Positions 39,301 to 52,090 are shown, counted from the first letter of the stretch. The stretch: DNA of 64,000 nt from Marchantia polymorpha subsp. ruderalis (GCA_037833965.1 AP031355.1:21353501-21417500); one strand, 5' to 3'. The notes: generated by a model not told the origin, from the letters alone. Program-made: numbers and translations.

Positions 39301-41021
39301 GGTAAAGAAAAAGTTGGGAACAGATTTATTCTTCTCACCGAGACGTAGAAACCGTAAGTGTTTTAGCCAATAAACTTCGTGTTACTTGACCTGCGATAAT
39401 ATCTGAATCCAGTCGAGGGCCATTCTTGCGTTTTCAAGTTACTGTTTCTTGGTTAACAGAACCGACCTTGGTTGGGAGGACCACATCTGCACTCTGGGAG
39501 CACTCTTCGAACACGGTAGAGTTCACTATTAAGTTGAGCTGCGACAAGTAAGGAGAGGTTGTTGGCACTGTTGTAGCATGTTCGGTTCTCTGTGTAACTT
39601 GATACCTCAGAGGCATCATACCTTTTTCGCCACAGTTGTGGACAATCCCACTGTTCCGACAATCTTTCTATGATGCTGATTCAAGAGACGGCAGCCTTTT
39701 GGAGTCTGGATTGCTGTAAGCTTGACATGAAGGGGCTCTTGTCGTGTGGTAGTCTGCTGCTTCTCGACGGAGATACATGGGGTTATTTGACCTTTTCTGC
39801 TCGTACTCAAGTCAAGGCCTGGACCTGCAAGACATGTTCAGTGGGGTACGTACAAAGACGAATAAATCGAATTCTACAACAGAACGAACATGCGCCAAAA
39901 CACCTCACTATGTAAACTGCCGGTGGCACTGGCCTGATGCAGAAACGTCACAAATGTTTGAGTTGGGATTGGAATTCCGCTCCAAGAAGTGGACGGTCAT
40001 GAGATTTATCCATCGTTGATGCTCCACGACTCACTGTTTAGTCGAAGTACCCTGAGGGTACTCATTTGACACTGAAGCCAGGGAAGCATAGCCACCTCGG
40101 GCACATGTGAGCTGCACTGCTGCACACCGCGGCTGGAGCCGTCAACTTGGGCGGAAGGATGTTTGTTTGCACACGAAGGATGCTTTCGTGTGTTGGATCT
40201 ATTGAGGGCGTGTGAGGTGAGGCCGAGAGGCACCACTGCTGTGGCGGAAACCAAGGGCCAAGGGCAAAAATTCTCTCTGGAAATGCATGTGCGGGGTTTC
40301 AGGTGCTGCCGGCCAAATTGACCTGTGGCGAAACCAGACCAAACAAGAACGGCGTGTTCTTTCCGAGGGCCCAACATTTCGTTTTATCATAAAGCAGATC
40401 CTGAGGAGTCTCAGCAATCTTGCGCTGGAGAATCACCCACGTCGATCACCACGAGCAACAGAGAGCAGCGATGGATGTCCCTCGGGACATATAGCCAGCC
40501 TGGTGTAAGAGAGTCCACCCTCCCCGAGGGTGCGACGTGGGAAAGGCCAAGTTCTCCCATGCGTTCAGGGATACCACGTCGTGTCTTGAAGCATCGGAAG
40601 CCGCTGCTCTCTTGCGCTCGCATCTGCCCGAGGCTTCAACTGTGAAATCCCCAGCCACGGAAAGAGCAGGCGTGAGGTGGGTGAATAGACATTTCTCTTT
40701 CTTCTCACGCAAAGCCAGGAGAAAAAGTGGCTTCCTTGATTTCGTCTTCCCTTCTCAAAAACGCGGATCTGTGAACTTTCACTTTTGTGGTTTTCCTCGA
40801 TCCCGGTCGAGGTTCACCTCACCGAGCCGCTTGTAACATGGATGTGCAGGACTTAAAGCGGGGCCAATCATGGTGCAACTGCAGTACCTCCTGAAATCAG
40901 TCCCCATTCACCTCGGCCAAAGTTGGGTCCGCATCCTCGCACGGACCTCCTCCGTTCTGTCCACACCTCTGAAGGTCGGCCAATCCGGAGAGAAATCTGA
41001 TCTCCTCATCTCCGGCTCCGA
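36307..41021. other. Intergenic, no gene recognised
   Basis: Mixed composition rising in GC from about 40.2 kb. Open frames at 37140-37517 (minus), 39434-39915 and 40006-40836 carry no known domains. From 40870 a plus-strand frame runs open to the hAT element at 41030. Confidence 0.35.
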
Positions 41022-41029
41022 GCCTCAGG

Positions 41030-41464
41030 TAGGGTTGGAGGCACAATAATTTTTTTTTTAGGCATGACATGCCCCTTTCAAGGTCAAAAGGTATGCCCGT
41101 ATTACAATACGTGTATTTAATGTATCAAAAAATATACTTCTATGAGATTAAAGCACTCTTAGAAGGAGAAACAATGCTGTTTTTGTGTCGGTACGTGGGA
41201 TGTAGACATATCCTCCGGCTTGTCTACATCCCACGTACCGACACAAAAACAGCATTGCATATACTTGGCAAATCCTTCAGTTACGAGAGCAGTTTGCAGC
41301 CCCAACAACAAGCATAATTTCCCATTTATATTTTAATTGATCCCGCCATCTATAACTCTGGAATACACGTTTAAATTATTTCGTACATACGGGCATGCCC
41401 CGTATGGAAAATGCGAATGAGGCATGCCCGCGGGCATGCCTTTGGAGCTGTGCCTCCAACACTA
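41030..41464. mobile_element. hAT-type non-autonomous element (MITE), 435 bp
   Basis: The ends are inverted repeats: the left begins TAGGGTTGGAGGCACA and the right, read in reverse complement, TAGTGTTGGAGGCACA, matching 15 of 16. It is flanked by identical 8-bp copies GCCTCAGG (41022-41029 and 41465-41472), the target duplication size of the hAT superfamily, and the YAG start also fits hAT. GGCATG/CATGCC words recur just inside both ends, including a perfect 20-bp palindrome at 41421-41440, like hAT subterminal binding sites. There is no transposase, so it would depend on one from elsewhere. One mismatch in the ends and an intact duplication suggest fairly recent insertion. The 82-codon frame inside crosses the hairpin and is not a gene. 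Confidence 0.88.
41172..41257. repeat. Perfect 37-bp inverted repeat (hairpin) inside the hAT MITE
   Basis: The arms 41172-41208 and 41221-41257 are exactly complementary over 37 bases, separated by a 12-base loop (tatcctccggct). The arm runs from CAATGCTGTTTTTG to GGGATGTAGACA. Transcription in either direction would give an RNA hairpin long enough for Dicer-like processing. Confidence 0.92.
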
Positions 41465-41472
41465 GCCTCAGG

Positions 41473-43669
41473 CCCTAAACTCGCCAAGACTGCCTTTGCC
41501 ACGGCATCGGGGAAAAAATCGAGCTCGGAAATGTCTCGATCGCATCGACCCCTACGTCGTAGAGACTGCGACCGCAAGAGCTCAGCCCCGAAAAAGAGTG
41601 CCACGCATTTCGACGTCTGCCGGCGCGCATGCATGGACGGGAGGGGGTGCGGGGGAACCAGGAACCGCCAACCTCTGGGTTGGTCGAGAGTCTAACTTCG
41701 CACTGTGGGAAGCTCCGTCTACCACAGAAGAGGCCCTCTCCGGCAGCCCATACCCCCGTCGCCTCCTGCGCGATCCGATCCCCACGTCAGGACGTACGTA
41801 CGACGGAAGCCCCGACTGCAGGGCTAGGGGGAGGGGGAGGGGCAGGGCCAGGGGCTCGGCAGACACACACTCGTGATTCTGGACTGTGGAGACTGTGGTA
41901 CAGGCAGGACAGGACGGAGGCTGTACGAACGAACGAACGAACCAAGAGAATCGGGGTCGAGAATCTGGCAGTGACCGGGAGTCCGAGGGGCATGAGTCCG
42001 GAGATCATATCGTGTGAATCTCGTCGGCCCGGGCGTTACGGATTCCCCGGCGGATAAAGGGCGAGCCAGGTGGCAGCCGCTCGAGCCGCGGAGCTTTCTT
42101 CCGCCCGCCGGAGCCCCGCCATTTCCGTCCCCCGCGTTCCATCCGCTCTCGGCGAAAAGTGCTCTTATCCGTCCGGATGTGACAACCGCTGCTGCCGGTG
42201 GTGGTGGCCTGAGCTGTTCGAACTCGTCTCGGATCCGACCTTCGGATTTTCACAGCATCCCGGGGTGTAATTCGAGCGACCCGGCCCTACCCGACCCGAC
42301 CCCACCGACCGACCTCCGGACCACCACCACCACCCTCCTCTCCCTCCGGCTGTTCACCACCGGCAGACAAGACGCGAAGCTGCTGTTCGCCGTCCCGCTC
42401 TCGGACGAAGGTTCGAACTCTTGGGTTCGGAACCTTCTTCGGGATACGAGAAAGCCATGGAATGCAAGCTGGCCAGAGCCTCGACGACGCAAAGGGAGGG
42501 GCCGAGCCCGCCGCATGATTGTGCCTTCATGAGCAATAATAACTGGTGGCTTCTCCCGCCTGCGCGACGATCCTCGATTCGGCTCGCGTATTTTTCTACA
42601 CTCCTCCGTTGCCGCAGAATTGCTGCACCCCACGATCTGCCTCTCGTCTTCGAGACCCCGTTCTGTCTCCTGTCCCGACTGACACAAATCATCGTAAATC
42701 CTTCAATGAATGCGGTGCGATTTCATCCCCATGCCGCTGCTGCTCGATTGCGCTGTGATTGAACGAGCGGTAATCCTCCCCGACACCGTCATTCGTTCTC
42801 AAGGTTTCGGGACTTGCGGATTTCGAAACCTGTTTGACGTTCGGGAGACGCAGGGCTCGCATCGAATCTCCTCGGCAAAAGCGTAAGTTCTTGCATGCCA
42901 TTGTGATGAGCTCTCTGCATCGTGCGCGTACAGTCTTCCAGTCAGTTGTCATCGTCGCACTTTTGGTGACGAGATCGGTCAGACTTTTCTCTTACCAGCG
43001 CAGCAGCTATCTCTCCATCCATCCTTCTGCAGAAGTATCTCGCTTTTGATGACATCGTGGAACTGGTATATGCTCGTATGCTCGTTCTACGTGAGACCTC
43101 GATTGTCTCGAGACGAGCAGTGGGGAAGGCTTTCCCACCAAGAGCAACGACATTTCAAATACGAATGCGACAAAGGGCTAGATAAACCGTGACAGTACAT
43201 TGACATCACTGCGGCTTTTCATTGAAGTCGACGACAAGAAAAAGGCGAGATAGAGAGACGTGCGTAAACTATCGGTATAACTTGTTGTACATCTCGTGAA
43301 GGCCCTCGGCAACGAGTACCGCAAAATTGCAACCACTTTTGTCAGTTGCTTAAATCCCTGGACCATGGAACATGCGTTCCGTTACACACTTTGAGGTTCG
43401 TCATCTTTTCAGAGCTACATAACAACAGAGTGTGGGGAAATTCGAACAACCACAGTGGTGTCATTTATTTAATACTTATTTTTGGAAAAATCTTGCCACA
43501 AATTTGCTAGTTACAATTGGCACAGAGTGTCTTCCCGGGGCCTCAGCTGAAATGTACACCTGTTGCAGGTGTGAAACTGAAGGTACGCGAGTACCAAACT
43601 TGTCCAATTCAACTACCATCTATCTATGGGCGCCCAGGAATTCATTAATGTGATAACACTCTACTCTGC
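41473..43669. other. GC-rich intergenic region, no gene recognised
   Basis: Several long frames (41496-41876 plus, 42014-42532 plus, 42250-42687 minus) are open mainly because of high GC and show no known domains. A CGAA-type tandem tract lies at 41925-41942. The right part is downstream of the minus-strand glutaredoxin and may include its 3' UTR. Confidence 0.35.
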
Positions 43670-44386
43670 TCAGCTTTTGGAGATCTTGGCTCCGGCAGCT
43701 GTTAGCAAGGGCATTAGCTGCCCTCTCCTGTGCAGATCCATCGTATCGTCGCATCCGCCAATGTGCTTGCCACCGATGAAGATGTTTGGAACTGTGCTCT
43801 GTCGAGTTAACCTACGAAGCGCTTCTTGAACTTCCTGCTCTTCGACAAGATTATCGAGCTCGATCAACAGAAACTCCACCCCCAGTTCCCGAAATAAGCT
43901 TTTCACTCTGCCGCAGTAGGGGCACCATGATTTCGAATACACGACGACGGCATTCTCAGAATTTTTACTGCAAATCATGTCCTCGAGAACGCTTTCCGAC
44001 TGCTCGGACATACATCGAACAATCACACCGCTGCTCGCAATGTGTCGTCCTTCCTGAGCAAGAAGCTTGCCGTTCAAACCTGCAGCTCTAATGGAAGCCG
44101 AGCCGACGAACGATGATTGCGACCATGAAGGAGAGGCTGAGTACAGGATGGGAGGGAGCAGCGAAGTCCGCAAATTTCCGACATTTCCAACATTTCGTCG
44201 ATACGAGAGTGAAGAATTAGGGTACGATAAACAAGAAGGAACCAAGACGATTCTGCTTTGAGACGTGGATGAGAAACCGAGATCTGCCGAATGCGCTGCG
44301 CCCGCGAGGTAAGAAATTGGCACTAAAGCGCGGATCGACGCGGTGGCTCCTCCGACCCTCGCCATGCCCGCAGCACCCACCGACAT
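43670..44386 (-). CDS. Plastid-type glutaredoxin (CPYC active site), intronless
   Basis: Glutaredoxins use glutathione to reduce protein disulfides and glutathionylated proteins. The 238-residue product has a long Ser/Ala/Arg-rich N-terminal extension, typical of a plastid transit peptide, of about 125 residues, then a glutaredoxin domain at about 127-232. The active site W-C-P-Y-C is at residues 154-158. The glutathione-binding T-V-P-N-I-F is at 198-203, and G-G-K-H-I-G-G-C-D-D ends at 214. The domain resembles plant GrxC5/GrxS12 (G-G-K-H-I-G-G-C), but those carry W-C-S-Y-C/S, while C-P-Y-C is the classical dithiol site. The frame is complete in one exon. Plant relatives usually have introns, so this may be an intron-poor lineage copy or a retrocopy. 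Plastid location is inferred from the extension; mitochondria are possible. Confidence 0.93.
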   Translation of the reverse strand: MSVGAAGMARVGGATASIRALVPISYLAGAAHSADLGFSSTSQSRIVLVPSCLSYPNSSLSYRRNVGNVGNLRTSLLPPILYSASPSWSQSSFVGSASIRAAGLNGKLLAQEGRHIASSGVIVRCMSEQSESVLEDMICSKNSENAVVVYSKSWCPYCGRVKSLFRELGVEFLLIELDNLVEEQEVQEALRRLTRQSTVPNIFIGGKHIGGCDDTMDLHRRGQLMPLLTAAGAKISKS

Positions 44387-47300
44387 TCTTCACCTGCGGG
44401 TTCGAAACACAGAGAGCGATGAAGGCAATGAAGCTGCCGTGCTCTGCGCTCAGTGGAATTTCTGCCGTCTAATTTTTCCGCTGACTCTGTGACGTTTGGT
44501 ATTTAGCACCAGACTAGTAACCCCGTAAATCGTCTCCATCACAACCTTATCTTGAGCCTCCATCCCCCCCCCTCCCTCCCTCCCGACTTTTCCCTGCAGA
44601 GTCCTCGTATACCCCGGACCTGCCTTTTAGCAGTCCGTCGCAGTTTCGGACCTCTGATATGGCACTCTGGTTGCTTACATAACCGCAAATCCGGTATCTC
44701 GTGCACTTATGTCAGTGAACCGCAATCAGCTCAGAGCTAAGCATAAAATTACGTGCATGGTGGTAGTTTCTGCCTGCCTGCTTACTTGGTCTGCAGAGAA
44801 GTGTCCAAACCCAAAGGTCGGTAGAGTTCACTTTTTTATCTTGCTCGTTGCCACCTTTTTCTGCCTTTTTGAGTCTTTGTACTCTCCACGTTAGGTTTAT
44901 TTAAATGTGTTATCGTTGCTTCCATTCGACACTGAGTCCTCTTTTCCCGTTCAGACGACAGGATAGAACAAAACGTTAAGTAAATATTTAAATAAAATAA
45001 TTCCGCATGCACATTTATCCAATCAGGTCTGGGAACCTCAGGTGCACTAGGGACCCGCTTTCCATCTCTTCGGCAATTTTCTTCATTTGCAGGAAAATAC
45101 TTCCTCGAGTTTGTGTGTGATCCTCGACGTGATCATGACCTCGTGAAATATGTGGCCTTTTATGGCTCCTACAAAGTGAAATGGAAATCCAACGTCATAG
45201 ATGCCTTGACTTGCGTATTGATCTTTACGGTGATTACAGATGTGTCCTTAAGATTGGACATCTTAAGGATACAACATGTTAGATATGTCGCATTTGGAAA
45301 TTATCACGCTTACTGCTGTTGGGTCCAAAGTATGTCACCTGCCAAATTATATATTAGGAAGTCACTCGGTCTGCACCAGTCTAGTACCTTCGAGGCGTGG
45401 TCCATCCCTCCATGTGTCTCCTCCGTATTCTTCCTTCCGGATTCCCGATCTGGTCATGTTCTTAAAGTTGTTCACAGACATAAAAGCTGGCAAGCAGTCG
45501 ATGAATTCCTACCATACTTGATCTGCAGACAACTAATCTACTCGATACTGGGGAAGGTTGAGCACAACTCTTCTGAAACAGGGCGGAGGATGTTCCTCTC
45601 TCTTACGCATGTTTGAGCGTCCAAAGGGCTTGCCACATGTGTGGCATGCAAATGAGTATCAGGTCTAGAGATTTCTCCGCACATCTCGTACTGTTTGACG
45701 GGGTTTGTCTCGATGTGCGAATAACGCAGTGTTTCTGACTGTCTTCCATCATTTGTGCCATATTCCTTGGATCATGGAAGGTTACAGATAGTTATGTATG
45801 GAAGCATAGCCCGTTATCATGGTAGCAATCATTTCAAAGTGTAGTACACTCTAGCGCTCAACTTTAGCCAAAAGTCTTCGTTTGAAATCCTTGAAGGTAG
45901 GGCCAAGAGCCTTCTTAGTTGTAAGCAATCCTCTCCTACTGCGAAAGCATAGGGTACACAGCCGCATTGGATGCCACTAACATAAATTTGGTCTCCGAAG
46001 GTACATCATCGATATCTGAGTGGACTGTCTGGATTGCACTCAATGGATGTCTTCTATCATCACGTCTCTCGATATTATTGCGAATTGCTAAGCGCTTTCT
46101 GTAATCTTTTATGAGTTTGTTACAATGATCTCCTCACGCCAGATCTCCAGGTGCCTTCTGCTCTTCCTCATCTCAAGTGCACTCGCCATTATACTATTTG
46201 CCAATCCATCGCGCACGCAAGCCATGGCAAAGGGCTCCTTCTGATTCGGGTACCGACCTACTAGATTTTGCTCCATGGTTCTCCGTCATTTATCATAAAA
46301 TTGTTTGCAGTGTCCTTTTCATGATGAGAATCATGAGATATCTCCACATCATAAGCGTTGATGCATTATAAGACATGAGTGTATCCATTTGTAGAATGTA
46401 CGAGGCTATTCGACGGGCAAGGATCAAGGGGTGGATGACTCTGCTATGGCTGCATGTGAATCTGGTCCAAGAGAAGTGCACAGAACGGCCATAGGCTATA
46501 ACTCGATATGTCCTCTCCACTTCAGATCTTCCGTCTTGGGTGAAGAAGGGCTCAACAATCGCGTCGCAATGATAGGCCGGAGCAACGACCGAAATTGGTG
46601 GTCGTAGGTTCGGGCTGGATACCTCGAGACTTTTCCCTCGAACAATCTCCGTATAATCATGAGTCAGCTGTCAAGCATAGCGCATCCGTTGTCCACAACT
46701 GCTGGAACCTGCTTCTGCCCTCTGATTTCTAGACCCTGGAGCGTGAATGGGAAGAACGGCTCTGCTGCGTTGGCTTCTACCCGGCCAGCCATCCTCAAAT
46801 GCATCAGTACGTTTCTACACGTACGGATCGTGCTTGAGTTACTTGATGACTTCCAGCTCCCGGCTCGACAGTCTGGACAGAGTTGCACAGACGGGGAACA
46901 TTTGACGATCGTCACTTTGAGGTCATCAGATCGAAGTTGGAACTGACGATAGAATTAAGAACTGCTCATCTTGTCATCGCCTTGTGCACAACACACATCT
47001 CGTTGTGTAAAGCACACATCAGAGATTTTATACTCAGGCGGGGGACGAAAACACTCGTGCTCGTGTCTGATAAGACTGCGAAACGTCGTAATAGTGATCG
47101 AGCAGTTAGTTGTTCATGGCCACGAAACCTTGAAAGGTAGTTGATATAAAAACTGATTTTTGACTGTTGTAGCTTATCATTGGCATTAACAAAGAGTTGT
47201 TTCTGGTCAAAGAAGCATCCGCTCAAGAATGCCAAAAACGACATTCTCTCTCCCTTCTGTACATGTCCTGTCTGATGCGTAAGCGTCCAGTCATTACCAG

Positions 47301-48480
47301 CTTGTGTGGATCAAGCATTTCTGTTCCGTGCTGTTTACCCGTTGCTCATGTTCGGAAACTATCGGGGCTGTTCATGATCTCCTTGGATTCAGAAAACATC
47401 CTCTGCACCTGACCAGCAAGCAAGTTCTCTGCTCTTTTCAGTTCCAAGGTGCTACATGTGACCTCCATAACCAACCCCCTGCGCGTTATCTTATATTCTC
47501 CTTGTTAGCGAGACGTCACATTCTCATCATCTAGTTCTCCAAGCCCAGATATTTTTTTCCTTCTACAATGATTCTCGGCTTGGAGACTGACCAAGAAGAT
47601 AAAATTTTGGTTTTGTGGGAACATAAGATACTGTCAGTATTTCTTTCTAAACAAAATTTATCATTTAAAAGTCGTGATTCGTTGATGGACAAAGTTTTGC
47701 TAAGGAAGGACAACGACACTATTTTTTTTATGACAGAATATATGAATTGCTGTTAGCTGTTTTCTGAGCACGACAAAGATCATAAACCGTCACAGCAAGC
47801 CCATGAGGTCGGTCCATACAGATTTTGTGTATAACAAGTATCAGGTCCCTTGACCTGATTGCTGAAGAATTATGCCACTTTAACTTGTTCATGCACCCGC
47901 GGAGAAGTCTTCGCCACGCTACTGATCTGTATCTCTTATTTACAAAAGCGTTTGCAGGGCAGCATTTCAAGTCGCTTGGATGTTATGCGCACGCTCTTTG
48001 TATTCATGCGCTTCAACCTCACGATCGTGGATGGCAAGGCGAGGTACGGTGTTCTCATCTAAACGCTTTTTGAGTCATAGTTCAACCACGTGCCTGAACC
48101 TCGTATGCCCCAACCGTACCGCATTTCCTGTCTACCATTTTTCAGCAAACTCCATGACAGTGAAGCGCACGGCCCATCTTGAAACAATTGTAAGATGATA
48201 AAAAAGAAGCTGTATATTCCTCCTATCATACCGTCAGCAATCTGCAAATATACTTATCCAAACAAAGTTGCTGGACAAAGAATGAACTGAACGATGAGCA
48301 ATAGAGATAGCATATACTACCACCAAATTTCTAAGTGATATTCACATGTCAGTGATGTTGAAAGGAGACATGTTCATCATTCAGTCTTCCAAAACTGTAA
48401 GTTTTTGGCTCTTGCTTATTGGCCCTTGCATATTTTTCGGAAGGTGACCGAACACTAGGTCTTTCAGAGTCCTTGAAAGT
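44387..48480. other. Intergenic, mixed composition, no gene recognised
   Basis: The first few hundred bases are the upstream region of the glutaredoxin. A short C/CT tract lies near 44564-44584. The 167-codon frame at 45113-45616 has no known domain and contains a 12-bp inverted repeat (CCTTAAGAT/ATCTTAAGG) near 45245-45275. Other frames at 46659-46946 and 47200-47412 are likewise unrecognised. Confidence 0.35.
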
Positions 48481-48488
48481 CTAAAACT

Positions 48489-48510
48489 TCTCTCTCTCTC
48501 TCTCTCTCTC
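48489..48510. repeat. (TC)11 microsatellite
   Basis: An uninterrupted 22-base TC dinucleotide run. Confidence 0.9.
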
Positions 48511-50270
48511 AATCAAAATGTAAGGTAATAGGCTGAAATGGTTTCTGGAAACGTGATCTTCTTGGTGGTGTCAATCCTTGCAACTTCGGCAACTTTGGCT
48601 TATCTCTCTCGTTCAGTCTTCACTCTATGAGGTGGGGCTAGAAATGGTTTTTACGACTTGATTTATTTTCTTGGAAATATGACCGTCGTATGTCATTAGA
48701 TTTTTGCTGATTTCGTTGAAGTGTGTGAAATTTTTGAATTGTAAAGCCCTCCTATGCTTCTTTTTTACTTCTCTTATGCTCAAAGGTAGTCACCAAAATA
48801 TCTTGATCCTCCATTTTCATGCCACAATCGATCATGGTAAAATTTCCCGTCGTGGTACCAACTTGTAGGCGCAGGAAAACAATTTCAATACATGTTTATG
48901 TTCAAGTTCTGCTCAATAATAAATTATCGAGAAGGATCGTCATCTAAGTTCTGGTAGTAGTGCTTGACCCAATCTTGAGCCCAAACCCTTGAAGGCTAAG
49001 CTTGTAGGGAACTGTATTCTCAATTTAGGAGAACTAGATTCGATGACAACTGGAGTGTATGAGGATGGAAACCGCCAGCAGTCAGTTAAATGCTGGCTTC
49101 GTTAGCCTCGACCGATGAAATGATCATTATTACGAGGATATGCTTCCTTTCAACGGTCGACTCGAATCATATATTGAATCGGAAGATTCTCGGACCTACA
49201 GCCAACTTGCCAAGTGCATTGGCAAGTCAAGCCAGCTGCAGCTTATCGGCTTTGAAAAAGTTGGTCCTTACGATAAGCATCCAATTGTTCGGTCCAACCA
49301 ACAAAGGCCGTCATTGACTGACCGTCACTGCTTTGATGAAGCGTGTTAGGCCTTATTCGGACACCATTCATCTTTGTCATTTGAGCAGCAAGCCAGTAAG
49401 ACAAGAGGCTCTGCCAAGATTTGTTCCTTGCAAATATGAGAAGCCTTGAGGAAGACAACGAACTGCTTTCCTGCTACATTCAGCAGAGATCGTCTACTTT
49501 GTCAAGTTGGGTGCGTACTAATATACATGCTTTCGTCGGCAAAAGTGGACTACACTTGTACATCAACTACACCAATTGCACAGAGCACAGTCTAGGCCAT
49601 CTCCTTTCGATCGCATGAGGCCTCCGCCTACCTCAGCCAAAGACCACTTTGTTCGACCATATCCATCTGACTGAAACCAAACATGGAGTAATAACCCGGC
49701 CGGACCGCGTTTGTCGATACCGAATGCTGCAACTTGGCCCTCCCCTCAGTAAAACTCTTCTAAGCTTCCACTCTGCCGTGTTAGATGGGAGCACTTTGGG
49801 ATAGCTGGCTTCGATATAAATCCATAAACTCCAGTGTGTAATTCCTGTCAGTTTGGTGAAAACCGAGCTCTGAAATTGTTACTTGGCATATTTATTTAGA
49901 GAGAGAGAGAGAGAGAGGACAAACGAATGAACGATGGCTTGGTTCAGGTGATGCTAACTTTTTGTAATGGCAGTCGTTTGTCGTAGGGAGACTCCTGGGC
50001 AGAGGTTTACAGTCCTAGAGGCCACACATGAAGCCTAGTATCGCCGACGCTCGCTGGTTGTGATGAGTGCTTGCGCTCTTGAACTCAACGCCACCAGCTG
50101 CGCCGGAATTAGGCCTAATCACTTGATGACGATCTTCAGTATCCGCGTGTGTTGCTGCACTTCAGAGCAGGGTACAGAATTGGCCTGGATTTCTTCTCTT
50201 TTCCTAGACTGCGTTTGTATGCTTGAGTTGGACCTTTCTACCTAACCAGCCATCAAATTCAGCTGCGTTA
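48511..50270. other. Intergenic, no gene recognised
   Basis: No conserved motif was found; frames such as 49090-49317 and 49421-49618 are short. A GA dinucleotide run of about 19 bases lies at 49899-49917, the reverse of the TC run at 48489. Confidence 0.4.
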
Positions 50271-52090
50271 TGATTGATGTGATATGGGTTGTTGGAAGTA
50301 GATGAGTTTGAATGTACACACAACATCTACTTGTTACATTTCACATGTACAGAATACGATCTATTCTTAAAGTTTGGACAATTTTTACACATGTTAATAT
50401 CGTATGGATAGACATACAAAACTATAATATTAAATATTGAGTATAATGAATTTTCGAAAAATGTTGGTTTATATATTGATGCCACTGTTCATTATTTAAA
50501 ATATCTCATTCTACCTAAAAATACATCTTTATTTATATTTCATTATCTTAATTGTAACTTAATATGCCAGCATTCGAATAACAATAAATTTTAAATTTAT
50601 TTTTATCTTTAAGTAAAGAAAATTCAATTAGATGCAATCAAGTTATCCAATATCTGTCAATAGTCACATGTTGATATTTCAATAGTGGTTCAAGATAAAG
50701 GGAAAAAGCACTTTTGCAATTGGATAATTAAACTAGATCTAAATAATCTATCACATTTACATATCTAAGTTGACATTGTCTAGCCGAATACATTTACTAA
50801 TTACACTCCATTATTTGCTTCAATCAAAATTTGCACACTCTGTTATTATGTGCAAAAATGCAATTTACTCCATGTTTATCTTTCAAATAAAAGAAAACAA
50901 CATTTCATATACCAAACATCTACAAAAATTCATTAAAATTATCACTGAGGGAGTAAAATTTTTTTGGAAATTAAAAGTTTATTAAAATCAGAAAAACTAA
51001 ATCTGGTGTATTAGAAATAACAAAAGAAAAAAAATTAGTTAAAATATATTCTGATGCAATTTTACATACATTCATATGATTTTAAATTTATTTCTCATTA
51101 CAATTGATAGATTTTGGATAAAATAAAATAGAAATTAATAAAATATTGTAATTCTACACTATAATAAATTTAATTAAGATTTATATTGATATTATGTTTC
51201 ATGACAATGTAAGGTTGTTAAAGAAACACAACTCTAGGATTATTACCAATCTTTTTGCTTGAAGTTTAGGTATCACTTTTTCAGGTTCTGACTTGTTGTC
51301 AAATATTTAACTTGTTACATACTCTAGCTTTTATTTGGAAAAATAATTATTTATAAAAATATTCTATTTAACTTCATACGAATAATTTTGAACATTACAG
51401 CCCATATGTGAAGGGTATCCGGATTGGTTGTTCAGGTCCATTATATGGTGCTGAAATAGCTGGAGCTAGAATCTGTAGCAAAACTATGAACGGAAGCTAG
51501 CAATCCAGAACCACGAAAAAAGGTACTATAATAAAAAATAAAAAATCATTTAAACAAAATAAATTTTTATGAATAGATGATTTAATTTCTGAAATGTTAA
51601 TAATATGCTTAAAATTAAATGAAAAAAATATGTTCATATATAAGATGATTTATTTAGTGTATTTAATAAATTTTATGTCTTTTAGATTTATGAAGTATTA
51701 AAATATTTTTTGCAAGTTGTTTGAAAAAACTAAAATATCTGTTTACGATGTAAATTTTGCAGTATTGATCATTTTTTCTTGATAAATAAATAGCAAAAGA
51801 AAGTTTCAGCAAACAAAACAAGATCAAATCGTTCTTGAAATGATCGATAGATTTCAAATTATATGAACAATATGTAAAATAATATACATAAATATGTACA
51901 CAGAAGATAAATAAATTCAATATTTGATAAATTTTAATGCATGATGTCATTGAAAATATTTTTCTTATAATCAGAATTATGATATATACAAGTCTAAATT
52001 TACATTCTGACATAATATTCTGACGTAATCCTGTCATTTGTCTTACAATTGAACAATATCAGTATCTTTTATGTAATTTCAATAAGATTT
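50271..52090. other. AT-rich block, no gene recognised
   Basis: Strongly A/T with frequent A and T runs. The longest frame (51663-52037 minus) encodes a low-complexity Ile/Phe/Lys-rich sequence expected from AT-rich DNA. A short GC-richer island at 51400-51520 shows no recognisable content. Confidence 0.45.

Noticed and set aside
41069-41317. 82-codon frame inside the hAT element
   Set aside because: It runs through both arms of the perfect hairpin and shows no transposase motif.
42405-42440. tRNA-like GGTTCGAAC word
   Set aside because: It forms a small local hairpin with a nearby GTTCGGAACC, but no acceptor stem or anticodon arm can be placed around it.
45113-45616. 167-codon plus-strand open frame
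   Set aside because: No recognisable domain, signal or splice context, and amino-acid content is irregular; kept only as a note in the region entry.
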